Below are positions 16,718 to 24,852 of a stretch of 44,989 nucleotides of DNA, in pieces. Within the stretch, counting starts at the first letter, position 1; the number at the start of each line of letters is the position of its first letter. The stretch comes from Thermoplasmata archaeon. Its GTDB lineage: Archaea > Thermoplasmatota > Thermoplasmata > Methanomassiliicoccales > Methanomethylophilaceae. A model generated the notes under the pieces. That model worked only from the letters and a program-made list of their open reading frames with translations. It did no database searches and had not been told where the DNA came from. The translations under genes were made by a program, and so were the position numbers. The stretch is from the NCBI GenBank assembly GCA_015063165.1, contig SUSZ01000014.1, positions 1-44,989 of the forward strand, written 5' to 3'.

Positions 16718-19336
16718 TCAGACCTCGATAAGGACGAGGATCCCGCCGACCTGGATGGTGTCGACAGCCTTTCCGTCGAGCATGAGGCGCTTCTCGACCT
16801 CGAAGAACTCCGAGCCTACGGAGACCTTCTCTCCGCCGACATCGAACTCCACAGAGCCGTTGGCAAGCTGCGCCGCGGCTTCCTTGGGATCCATCGCAGC
16901 GATGGCGGAGACGATCCCCTTGGCCTGGGCTTTGAAGGCGGGTCCGAGCTTGGAGTGGACCGGCTTGATTCCGGTGACGTCCTCGGTGAGCTTGGCTTCG
17001 GGGGCGATCTTGACCTCCTTGGCCTTGGTGGTCTCCATGATGTCGGCTTTGGCGCACTCGAGGATCTTCGCGTCCGCTCCGACGAGCTCCATGAGGGTCA
17101 GCTCTGCGTTGAGGGGGATCTTCTTCTCTCCCTTCCAGGCGCGGACCTCGGCGAGGACGTTCTTGAGGACCTCTCCGGCTGCCTCGGCCTCGTCGTCGGT
17201 GAACATGGGCTCGGGCCAGGCGGTCAGGTGAAGGCTCCTGCATCCGTCGATGGCCTTGAAGTGCTCCTGGTAGACGTCCTCGGTGACGTGGGGCATGAAG
17301 GGGGCCAGCATCTTGATGCTTCCGAGGAAGACGTTGTACAGCGTGTATTTCACAGCGGGGTCGTTCCTGGCCTTGACCATCTCGACGTAGTTGTCGGCGA
17401 ACTCGTGCCATATAAATCCCTCGACCTCTCTCATGGCCTTGTCGAACTGGTACTGTCCGAGGCAGGAGTCGACGGTTTCGAGGACCTTGGTGTACTTGCT
17501 GATGATCCACCTGTCGGAGGTCCTGAGCTCGGGCTGCTCCTTGGGGACGTCGTCGAAGAACCTGGACACGAACTGTCCGAGGTTGAACACCTTGTTGCAG
17601 AGCTTCTTTCCGCGGATGACGTCCTTCTCCCTGAAGGCGTGGTCGATTCCGAGTGAGCAGGTGGCGGCGTAGTACCTCAGAGCGTCGGCCCCGTAGTTCT
17701 TGAGGATCGGTATCGGATCGATGACGTTTCCGATGGAGGAGTGCATGGGGGTTCCGTCGGGGGCCATGATGAATCCGTGGATCATGATGTCCTTCCAGGG
17801 GATGCTCTCCTCGATCTGCTCCGCCCTGAGGATGGAGTAGAACGCCCAGGTCCTGATGATGTCGTGAGACTGGGGCCTCATGCTCATGGGGAACAGCTTC
17901 TTGTGGAGCTCCTCGTCCCTTCCCCAGTACGTGTTGTACAGGGAGGATCCGGAGGAGTCCATCCAGGTGTCGAAAACATCGGTGCATCCGACGAGCTTTC
18001 CGCCGCACTTGGGGCACCTGTCCACGGGAGGAGCGTCGAACACGGGATCGACGTAGCACTGCTCTTTGGTGGCGCACACTGCGTGGCCGCACTTCTCGCA
18101 TTCCCAGATGGGGATGGGGGTGGCGAAGACCCTCTGCCTGCTCAGGACCCAGTCCCACTCAAGGGAGTTGGTCCAGTCCTGCAGCCTGATCTTCATGAAC
18201 TCGGGGAACCAGTTGATCTCGTCCGCCCTCTTCAGGATGGTGTCCTTGAAGGAGGTGGTCTTGAGGAACCACTGGGGCACCTGAAGGAACTCGATGGGGG
18301 TGTGGCACCTCCAACAAATGGAGACCTGCTGGGGGTTGTCCTCCTGCTTGACGAGGAGTCCGGCTGCACGGAGGTCCTCAATGGCGGCCTCCCTCGCCTC
18401 CAGAACAGGCATTCCGGCGTACTTTCCGGAGAGCTCGGTCATCTTCCCGGCCTCGTCGATTCCCTTCTCCATGGGGAGGTGGTACTTCATGACCCACATG
18501 AGGTCGTCCTTGTCCCCGATGGTGCATATCATGACGTTCCCGGTTCCGTAGTCCAGCTTGACGGCGGGATCGGCGATGACCTTGACCCTCCTTCCGTACA
18601 AGGGGGTGATGAGCTCCTTTCCGACGAGATGGGACTTCTCCTTGTCGTCTGGGTGGACGGCGACGACCTTGCAGGTGCAGAGGAGCTCGGGCCTGGTGGT
18701 GGCCACGAGGACGTAGTCGTCCTTCTTGTCGGAGTCGGCGACCATGAACTTGATGTAATTGAGCTTGTTGACGTTATCCTTGTACTCCACTTCAGCGTCC
18801 GCAAGGGCGGTCATGCATCCGGGACACCAGTTGACGGGGAAGTTCGCCTTGTAGACGAGGCCTCTGTTGAACAGGTTCACGAAAGAGAGCTGGGTGATCC
18901 TCCTGTAGTAAGGAGCGTCCGTCTGGTAATAGATGCTGGGGTCCATGGACTCTCCGAGCATCTTGAAGTCCTCGGTCATCTGCGCGATGAATCCGTTGGC
19001 GTAATCCTCGCAGAGCTTCCTGTACTCCTGCCTGGGGGTGTCGAGCTTGGTGATGTGGTGCTTCTTCTCGACCTTGACCTCGATAGGGGTCCCGTTGACG
19101 TCGAAGCAGAGGGGGAAGAACACGTTGTACCCCTTCATCCTCCTGTAACGGGCCGCGAAATCGATCAGGGAGTATCCCGTAGCGTGTCCCAGGTGCAGAG
19201 GTCCCGAAGTGTACCTCGGCGGATTGTCGATGCTGTACACCGGCTTCTCGGACTTGGGGTCGAAGCGATACACCGCCTCGTCCTTCCACATGTCCTGCCA
19301 GCGTTTCTCGATGGAAGCTGAATCGTACTGTGCCAT
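16718..19336 (-). CDS. valS: Valyl-tRNA synthetase
   Basis: This class I synthetase charges tRNA-Val. The product from ATG 19336 has 872 residues, as expected. The HIGH motif is HLGH at residues 48-51 inside NPPRYTSGPLHLGHATG. The editing (CP1) domain with zinc-type cysteines occupies the middle, WCPGCMTALADAEV lies near residue 170, and a CPKCGGK knuckle near 445. The KMSKS loop near residue 530 reads GTPMHSSIGNVIDP, a variant in which the first lysine is proline and the second is serine. An upstream in-frame extension to 19381 runs through the promoter and is rejected. The TATA-like CTTATATACC at 19363-19372 is about 30 bases before the ATG. A hairpin with a TTCG loop ends the gene. Confidence 0.94.
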   Translation of the reverse strand: MAQYDSASIEKRWQDMWKDEAVYRFDPKSEKPVYSIDNPPRYTSGPLHLGHATGYSLIDFAARYRRMKGYNVFFPLCFDVNGTPIEVKVEKKHHITKLDTPRQEYRKLCEDYANGFIAQMTEDFKMLGESMDPSIYYQTDAPYYRRITQLSFVNLFNRGLVYKANFPVNWCPGCMTALADAEVEYKDNVNKLNYIKFMVADSDKKDDYVLVATTRPELLCTCKVVAVHPDDKEKSHLVGKELITPLYGRRVKVIADPAVKLDYGTGNVMICTIGDKDDLMWVMKYHLPMEKGIDEAGKMTELSGKYAGMPVLEAREAAIEDLRAAGLLVKQEDNPQQVSICWRCHTPIEFLQVPQWFLKTTSFKDTILKRADEINWFPEFMKIRLQDWTNSLEWDWVLSRQRVFATPIPIWECEKCGHAVCATKEQCYVDPVFDAPPVDRCPKCGGKLVGCTDVFDTWMDSSGSSLYNTYWGRDEELHKKLFPMSMRPQSHDIIRTWAFYSILRAEQIEESIPWKDIMIHGFIMAPDGTPMHSSIGNVIDPIPILKNYGADALRYYAATCSLGIDHAFREKDVIRGKKLCNKVFNLGQFVSRFFDDVPKEQPELRTSDRWIISKYTKVLETVDSCLGQYQFDKAMREVEGFIWHEFADNYVEMVKARNDPAVKYTLYNVFLGSIKMLAPFMPHVTEDVYQEHFKAIDGCRSLHLTAWPEPMFTDDEAEAAGEVLKNVLAEVRAWKGEKKIPLNAELTLMELVGADAKILECAKADIMETTKAKEVKIAPEAKLTEDVTGIKPVHSKLGPAFKAQAKGIVSAIAAMDPKEAAAQLANGSVEFDVGGEKVSVGSEFFEVEKRLMLDGKAVDTIQVGGILVLIEV

Positions 19337-19362
19337 GGCTAACGGCATGGCATAAATGAAAA

Positions 19363-19372
19363 GGTATATAAG
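19363..19372 (-). promoter_or_regulatory. TATA box of valS
   Basis: Minus-strand CTTATATACC is centred about 31 bases before the valS ATG at 19336, giving a very short leader. Confidence 0.6.
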
Positions 19373-19379
19373 TGGTGTC

Positions 19380-19409
19380 AAAAAGGGTTTGCGGGGCCCG
19401 ATGCCCCGC
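19380..19409 (-). terminator. GC hairpin plus T-tract after the CBS-HPF gene
   Basis: Bases 19391-19397 and 19403-19409 form a perfect 7-bp GC-rich stem. On the minus strand it is followed by five T residues (19380-19384). This looks like an intrinsic terminator between the CBS gene and the valS promoter. Confidence 0.7.
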
Positions 19410-19415
19410 AGGAGC

Positions 19416-20591
19416 TCACTTCTTCCTCTTGCGGAAGGTGACCTTCGAATCCTTCATGTTGATCACGGCATCCTCGAGCTTCTTGATCAGCGTAGAGCAG
19501 GTCTGCACGAGATCCCAGCCGACCTCCTTCATCATGACGGCGGTTCCGTTGATGAACAGCCTCGCGCTGACGCTGTACTTGAAGCTGCCTCCGACGTCGT
19601 TGTACCTGGACACGTGCATCGTCAGGGACTCGGGCTTGTAGATCTTCGAGATCTTGGACACCATCGACTCGATGTCGGCGTAGATGGGTTCCACCGCCAT
19701 CTTCTCGTCGTCTTCGAGACCGCTGATCTGGACGAACAGCATGTCCCTCTCCCTGCATGCGGAGATCAGTTCCAGTATGTCGAACTCGGTGATGATTCCG
19801 ACAAGGGACTTGCCCTCCACGACCGGCAGGGACGAGAACTTGTTGTCCACCATCAGGTCGACCGCCTCGGATATGTCCGCATCCCATTCGATGACGCAGG
19901 CGGAAGTGGTGGCGATGGACTCGACCGTTATCTGAGAGCGGGAGCTCTTCTCCAGGTCTCCGATGGTCTTGTTCTCCTTCTTCCAGTTGTTGTCGATGAT
20001 CTCCCTCATCCCGATGACGCCCACGACGGCGTTCTGCTCGTTCACCACAGGCAAGGTCCTGTAGTCCTCGCGTATCATGAGCGCCAGAGCGTCGTCCATG
20101 AGGTCGTTGACCTTGACGGACTCGACCGGATTGCTCATGATCTCCCAGACCTTGATCTCCTTCAAGGCGCGTATGTCCCTGACGATCTCGATCAGTCTGT
20201 TCCTCTCGATGATACCTATTATCTTCTTCCCGTTGAGGATAGGCAGCTGCCTGCAGTTGTTGGTGACGATCATCTCCGCGATGCGGGTGATCTCCATGTC
20301 GGCAGTGACCGACGGGAAGTTGCGGATCAGGCTCTTGACCTTGGCATCCAAAGATACGCTCTTCTTTCTGAGGATGGACGAATAGCTCACCATCCCCACG
20401 AATTCGCCCTGGTCGACGACGGGCACATCCTGGTACCTCGTCTCCTTCATCACGGCGAGGACGTCCGCGATGCGGTCTTCGGAAGAGACCACAGGGAAAT
20501 CCTCGGACATGATCCTGTCGACGGATATGCCGTCGATCTGCGACCTGAGCATAGAAAGCTTCTTCAGATCTTCTAGGTCCTTTACAGCCAT
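19416..20591 (-). CDS. Four-CBS-domain protein with HPF-like C-terminal domain
   Basis: Residues 1-290 carry four CBS motifs as two Bateman modules, for example IMSEDFPVVSSEDRIADVLA, PILNGKKIIGIIER, PVVNEQNAVVGVIGM and PVVEGKSLVGIITE. These usually sense adenine nucleotides or SAM. Residues 300-391 (SLTMHVSRYNDVGG, then KYSVSARLFINGT and WDLVQTCSTLIKKLEDA) resemble the hibernation-promoting factor fold, which blocks the ribosomal mRNA channel. The lysine- and arginine-rich end FRKRKK would suit rRNA binding. Length is 391 residues. The gene lies between valS and glyS on the same strand with its own terminator. A nucleotide-controlled ribosome hibernation factor is my inference; other RNA-binding roles remain possible. 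Confidence 0.82.
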   Translation of the reverse strand: MAVKDLEDLKKLSMLRSQIDGISVDRIMSEDFPVVSSEDRIADVLAVMKETRYQDVPVVDQGEFVGMVSYSSILRKKSVSLDAKVKSLIRNFPSVTADMEITRIAEMIVTNNCRQLPILNGKKIIGIIERNRLIEIVRDIRALKEIKVWEIMSNPVESVKVNDLMDDALALMIREDYRTLPVVNEQNAVVGVIGMREIIDNNWKKENKTIGDLEKSSRSQITVESIATTSACVIEWDADISEAVDLMVDNKFSSLPVVEGKSLVGIITEFDILELISACRERDMLFVQISGLEDDEKMAVEPIYADIESMVSKISKIYKPESLTMHVSRYNDVGGSFKYSVSARLFINGTAVMMKEVGWDLVQTCSTLIKKLEDAVINMKDSKVTFRKRKK

Positions 20592-20697
20592 GTCTTTACA
20601 CCTCGATGGAATAAATCGGAGAGATGGACATATAATACTTGCCGAAATTGGCTATAGGGCTGCATGCCTCAGTGGATGAAATGCAACCAGATGGATG

Positions 20698-20744
20698 AAA
20701 AAGGTCGGATGGATGCTGGATCTAACCAAGCCAGCATCGCATCC
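20698..20744 (-). terminator. Strong hairpin terminator after glyS
   Basis: Bases 20707-20719 pair with 20731-20744 in a 13-bp stem with a single bulged G and an 11-base loop. On the minus strand a five-T run (20698-20702) follows four bases later. It lies 21 bases past the glyS stop. Confidence 0.75.
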
Positions 20745-20764
20745 TTTTGAAAGGCATTATATAC

Positions 20765-22459
20765 TCAAAGGGATGAGAACGATCTGCCTGCCAGGAGTTC
20801 CTCGAGAACCGCGGATGCGGAGTCTGCGGGGATGCGCTTCTGGTCGGTGGTGTCCCTGTCCCTTATCGTGACGGTCCCGTCCTGGAGGGTCTGGTAGTCC
20901 ACGGTTATGCACCAGGGGGTTCCGACCTCGTCCATGCGGGCGTACCTCTTCCCGATGGTCCCGGAGCCGTCATAGTAGGCCTCCATCCTGTGGGTGTGGA
21001 CCTTCTCGTAGATCTCCTTCGCCTTGTCGTCGAGGCCGTCCTTCTCCATCAGAGGGAAGATACCGACCTTTATGGGGGCCACAGCGGGCGCGAACCTGAG
21101 GACGGTGTAGTCGTCCTTGGAATCGTAGGCGTGCTCGAGGACGGAATAGAATATCCTGTCCAGTCCGTGGGAGGGCTCGATGACGTGAGGGACCACGCGG
21201 ACTCCGGCGACCTTCTCGACCCTCTTGACGACCTCGAAGTACTCCTCGGTGAGGGTTATCTCCTCTCCGTCGACCTTGACCGCGAGCTTGCCGTCCTTCA
21301 CGTCGGATGGGGTCATGGACTCCATGGCTGCGGCGATGGCCTTGGCCTTTCCCTTGAAGGCGGGTCCGAGCGCCTTGTGCTTGGCGGCGATCTTCTCGAC
21401 CTCCATCTCGCGGGGCTCGTCGAACCTCTTCAGGTGGGTGAGGTCGGCTCCGGAGAACTGGGCGTGCCTGGAGAGGTCCCAGGACCCCCTGTCCGCGATA
21501 CCGACGATCTCCGTCCACCCGTATGACAGGAGGACCTCGGCGTCCCAGCAGTCGGCGGCGTAGTGGGCCATCTCGTCCTTCTCGTGCTCTCTGAACCTGA
21601 GCCTCTTGGCGTCGATCCCGAGGGAGGTGAGGAGCTGCTTGGTGGTGTATACGAAATAGGCCAGAACGCGATTGGCGATGACTCCCTTCTCCACCGCCTC
21701 CTTCACGGTCATGGTGGTGAGCTCGAGGGTGGTGTTAGGGATCAGGTCCAGGGTCTCGTTCTCTATCTCGGGGAACTTGGCCCAGTCCTTGTCCTCGGGG
21801 TCCACGAAGAGCTCGACCTCCATCTGGTTGAACTCCCTCATGCGGATCATCCCCTGGCGGGGAGCGATCTCGTTCCTGTAGCTCCTGCCGGTCTGAATGA
21901 CTCCCATGGGGAGCTTCTCCCTGTTGTACCTGTACAGGTTCTGGTAGTTGACGAAGATCCCCTGGGCGGTCTCGGGCCTGAGGTATCCGACGCGGGCGGA
22001 CCCGGGTCCGATGTTGGTCCTGAACATCAAGTTGAACTCCCCGACCTCTCCGAGCTCTCCTCCGCACGCGGGGCACCTTATGTTGTGCTTAACGAACGCC
22101 TCCTCGAGCTCCTTGGGGGTGAGGATGTCGGGGTTCTCGTAGAATCCCTTGACCATATGGTCGGCCCTGTAGGGGGCGTTGCACTGCTTGCAGTAGGTGA
22201 TGAAGTCTGCGAAGTTCTCGACGTGACCGGAAGCGGCCAGCACCTCGCGGGGATTGACGGTCTCGGAGTCGATCTCTACGAAACCCTCCCTTCCCTTGTA
22301 TATCGACCTCCACATCTCGACGATGTTGTTCCTGAGAGCGCATCCCAGAGGGCCGTAGTCGTACATTCCGGCTACGCCTCCGTAGAGCTCGAAGGAAGGC
22401 CAGATGAAACCCCTGCGTTTGCACAGGGACATGAGGTCGTTGCTGTTGATATCAGTCAT
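20765..22459 (-). CDS. glyS: Glycyl-tRNA synthetase (archaeal/eukaryal type)
   Basis: This class II dimeric synthetase charges tRNA-Gly. From ATG 22459 the protein has 564 residues. It starts with SLCKRRGFIWPSFELYGG and MYDYGPLGCALRNNI, both characteristic of the alpha2 archaeal family. An insertion carries zinc-type cysteines (CKQCNAP, CPACGGELG). Class II motif 2 is visible at IQTGRSYRNEIAPRQGMIRMREF, and the C-terminal anticodon-binding domain includes GIFPLMEKDGLDD. The start overlaps the preceding CBS gene by 8 bases, so it is probably co-transcribed with uspA and the CBS gene. tRNA-Gly(UCC) is also in this window. Confidence 0.94.
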   Translation of the reverse strand: MTDINSNDLMSLCKRRGFIWPSFELYGGVAGMYDYGPLGCALRNNIVEMWRSIYKGREGFVEIDSETVNPREVLAASGHVENFADFITYCKQCNAPYRADHMVKGFYENPDILTPKELEEAFVKHNIRCPACGGELGEVGEFNLMFRTNIGPGSARVGYLRPETAQGIFVNYQNLYRYNREKLPMGVIQTGRSYRNEIAPRQGMIRMREFNQMEVELFVDPEDKDWAKFPEIENETLDLIPNTTLELTTMTVKEAVEKGVIANRVLAYFVYTTKQLLTSLGIDAKRLRFREHEKDEMAHYAADCWDAEVLLSYGWTEIVGIADRGSWDLSRHAQFSGADLTHLKRFDEPREMEVEKIAAKHKALGPAFKGKAKAIAAAMESMTPSDVKDGKLAVKVDGEEITLTEEYFEVVKRVEKVAGVRVVPHVIEPSHGLDRIFYSVLEHAYDSKDDYTVLRFAPAVAPIKVGIFPLMEKDGLDDKAKEIYEKVHTHRMEAYYDGSGTIGKRYARMDEVGTPWCITVDYQTLQDGTVTIRDRDTTDQKRIPADSASAVLEELLAGRSFSSL

Positions 22460-23300
22460 TGTTATTACCTGTGATCGCGCACAGAACGTCGACGTCATAT
22501 ATCATGCCGACGAGCTCGTCCTTGGTTCCGCGAACGGGAATCTGACCGAAATCGTTATTCAGCATTATCTTCGCGACCTCCGCCACGTTGGTCCTCTTGA
22601 AGACGGTGTGGGGATTGGGGACCATGAAGTCCTTTACCTTGCGGTCGTCGAAGTACTCCTCGCTGACCGAGTAGAACAGAGGGAGGACGTTCCTGTATCC
22701 GGCGTAGTCGCCGACGTCGAGTCCCAGGGACTTGAGGGTCTCGGGATCCTTCATCTGGTCGCTGAACAGGTCACGGTCCGTCAGAATCCCGGTGAGCCTT
22801 CCGTGGGCGTCGAGGACGGGGACGGCGGTGACATCGCTGATCCTCATGGCCGCGACGGTGTACGAGAGAGGCTCCTCCTCGTAGGCGGTGACGCAGATGG
22901 TCCGGATGATGTCCTCGGCCACCAGCTTGGTCTTCAGGTCCTTGACGATGCGGAGGAGGTCGGTAGGGGTGACTATGCCCACGAGGGACGACCCCTCGAC
23001 GACGGGGAGCCTGTGGATCCTCTTCTCGCTGAATATCTTGGCTGCCTCCTCTACAGGAGCGTCGGAAGAGATGGTGATGCATCCCTTCTTCATGATGAGC
23101 GAGAGCTGGTCCTCCTCGAAGTTGCGGAATATGTCCCTCCTGGAGACCACGCCGATGAGGCTGCCGTCGCTGGAGCGGACCACGGGAAGTCCTGTGAGGC
23201 CGTTCCTGACCATCAGGTTGATGGCGTTGTTGCGGGATCCGGGGACCTCGACCACGATAGGGGCAGGCGTCATCACGTCTGCAACTGTCTTGCCGATCAA
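22452..23300 (-). CDS. CBS-domain protein (four CBS motifs)
   Basis: This 282-residue protein consists almost entirely of CBS motifs: DVMTPAPIVVEV with LTGLPVV, HRLPVVEGSSLVGIVTPTD, VTAVPVLDAHGRLTGILTDRD, and FMVPNPHTVF with FGQIPVRG. There is no output domain, unlike its paralogue at 19416-20591, so it probably works as a nucleotide-sensing partner. The start appears to be TTG at 23300, one base after the uspA stop, with a purine-rich AGGCGGGG about 8 bases upstream. The first in-frame ATG would cut into the first CBS motif. It overlaps glyS by 8 bases. Confidence 0.82.
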   Translation of the reverse strand: MIGKTVADVMTPAPIVVEVPGSRNNAINLMVRNGLTGLPVVRSSDGSLIGVVSRRDIFRNFEEDQLSLIMKKGCITISSDAPVEEAAKIFSEKRIHRLPVVEGSSLVGIVTPTDLLRIVKDLKTKLVAEDIIRTICVTAYEEEPLSYTVAAMRISDVTAVPVLDAHGRLTGILTDRDLFSDQMKDPETLKSLGLDVGDYAGYRNVLPLFYSVSEEYFDDRKVKDFMVPNPHTVFKRTNVAEVAKIMLNNDFGQIPVRGTKDELVGMIYDVDVLCAITGNNND

Positions 23301-23301
23301 A

Positions 23302-23742
23302 TCAGTTCCCCGCCTCTGAAGCCCTGACTACCAGGACAGGGCAAGAAGAAGCCCTGACGACCCTTTCGGCGACGCTTCCCATCAGAAGCTTGGACATTCC
23401 GGTCCTTCCTAGGGTTCCCATGATGATCATGTCGTACTTGGGGGATTCCTCCAGGATGACCTTGACCGGGGACCCTTCCTTGACGGAGATCTCGACAGGG
23501 ACTCCAGCCTCCTCCGCCATATGCTTGACGACGTCGACGGCTTCCTTTCCCTCGGTGGCCAGGGCGTCGTAGACGTTCCTGACAGCCGCGTCCATGGGCA
23601 TATTGGAAATCATGGTCTGATCCAGGACGTAGAGGGCGGTGATCTTTCCTCCCACGGTCTTCGCAAACTCGACAGCCGCCTTGATGGCGGTCTTGGTGTA
23701 CTCGCTTCCGTCAGTGGGCACAAGTATGTTCTTGAACTCCAT
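23302..23742 (-). CDS. Universal stress protein, UspA family
   Basis: This 146-residue protein has the full UspA fold. It starts with FKNILVPTDGSEYTKTAIKAA, in which the aspartate contacts ATP. It ends with MGTLGRTGMSKLLMGSVAE, matching the ATP-binding pattern G-x2-G-x9-G-S, and then CPVLVVR. It likely binds ATP and acts in stress adaptation. It heads a run uspA-CBS-glyS with gaps of one base or overlaps. Its own promoter probably lies in the AT-rich stretch around 23855-23925, which is inside the upstream amidohydrolase frame. Confidence 0.9.
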   Translation of the reverse strand: MEFKNILVPTDGSEYTKTAIKAAVEFAKTVGGKITALYVLDQTMISNMPMDAAVRNVYDALATEGKEAVDVVKHMAEEAGVPVEISVKEGSPVKVILEESPKYDMIIMGTLGRTGMSKLLMGSVAERVVRASSCPVLVVRASEAGN

Positions 23743-24806
23743 CTTCGTTCACTTCCGATTCTCTTTGTCAGAGACATGCCTGACGACCCCGGCCGGAAGA
23801 TGTTCTCGGGCAGAGGCTCTCCTTCGAACGGCACCGCCATGTAGCGTCTCTGTATATCTCTGCCTAACCCTATATTCCGATTTAATATCTTTCTACTTAA
23901 TGTGAAAAATGTATCGAAAACCGAGGCCGAATCCCCCTCCTGTCTATCCATTATGTCGATAAATAGGGAAGATTCCGCAATCATGTCGGGTTCGCGCAGC
24001 ATACCGTTATCGGTACCCAACGCCATGTCGGCTCCCATATCAACGATGCGGGAGAGCGGAGGGACCTTCCCGAAATACATGTTCGACCCGGGACAGACCA
24101 CTATCGGGACCTCGGCCTCGGCGCATTTCAGTATGTCGGAGTCCTCGGCCTCGCACATATGAACGACGAAGGTGGGGTCCAAGGAGAGGACGAGGTCCAT
24201 ATCCTCGCGGACGCGCTCGCTCACGTGGATGGCGAAAAGCGCCCTTCTGTCGCGAACCATGTCGGCGACGTCCTCGATGTATCCCGAAGGCATGTCCGAT
24301 ACGCTGGAGATGCCTATCCCGTCAGCATACCGCAGGATCTCCTCAATCTCCCCGGGATCGAACTCCGGAGAGACCGGGCGTCCCAGGATGACCGCGTCAG
24401 GACAGGCCTCCCGCAGGAGACGGCATCCTTCCGCGCCGTTCTCCCTGAAATCCACGAATGCGGAGCTCCCGTGCGACGCTGAAGCCTCTCCGAAGCGCCT
24501 CATGTTCTCTGAAAGCACCTCCCCTGGCGTGTCGCGGAGATACCTGTGCTTCAAGCCGTCCGGCGGGGCCACGAGGTCCTCCAGGGACATCCCTGCGGGG
24601 ACCTTCAGGCCGTAGTCGGCGCAATGGGTGTGGGCGTTCACCACGTCCGGAAAAAGCGCCAGCTGGATGTCCGTGCGCTCGGGGCAGGGCCCTTCGTCCT
24701 CCTCGACGATTACCCCTCCTTCGGCTATGACGTATCCTTCGCGGAAGCCCCCGCGCTCATAGGTGAAGGCTTCCGCCGCGAAACGGTCGGGCATCCTCTG
24801 GTCCAT
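23610..24806 (-). CDS. Amidohydrolase-family enzyme with abnormal C-terminus
   Basis: This metal-dependent hydrolase resembles the cytosine-deaminase/ATZ-TRZ branch. Visible metal ligands are HTH at residues 59-61, a histidine in AIHVSE near 197, a histidine in VVHMCEAEDSD near 216 and the aspartate in LGTDNG near 267. The frame runs on without a stop for 133 bases into uspA, so roughly the last 45 residues are an out-of-frame copy of that gene. Codons before it (about residues 295-320) turn AT-rich, unlike the rest. The usual closing beta-sandwich strands are missing. Either the end has been lost and the frame now reads into uspA, or a frameshift is present. The substrate is unknown. Confidence 0.7.
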   Translation of the reverse strand: MDQRMPDRFAAEAFTYERGGFREGYVIAEGGVIVEEDEGPCPERTDIQLALFPDVVNAHTHCADYGLKVPAGMSLEDLVAPPDGLKHRYLRDTPGEVLSENMRRFGEASASHGSSAFVDFRENGAEGCRLLREACPDAVILGRPVSPEFDPGEIEEILRYADGIGISSVSDMPSGYIEDVADMVRDRRALFAIHVSERVREDMDLVLSLDPTFVVHMCEAEDSDILKCAEAEVPIVVCPGSNMYFGKVPPLSRIVDMGADMALGTDNGMLREPDMIAESSLFIDIMDRQEGDSASVFDTFFTLSRKILNRNIGLGRDIQRRYMAVPFEGEPLPENIFRPGSSGMSLTKRIGSERRWSSRTYLCPLTEASTPRPPSRRLSSLRRPWEERSPPSTSWIRP

Positions 24807-24852
24807 GCGCCTTGATGGCGTCGGACGTATAACAGAATAACGAACAGGCGTC

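Noticed and set aside
16494-18158. A 554-codon minus-strand open frame opposite no gene
   Set aside because: It lies in valS in a different frame of the same strand, is arginine/histidine-rich and has no recognisable domain.
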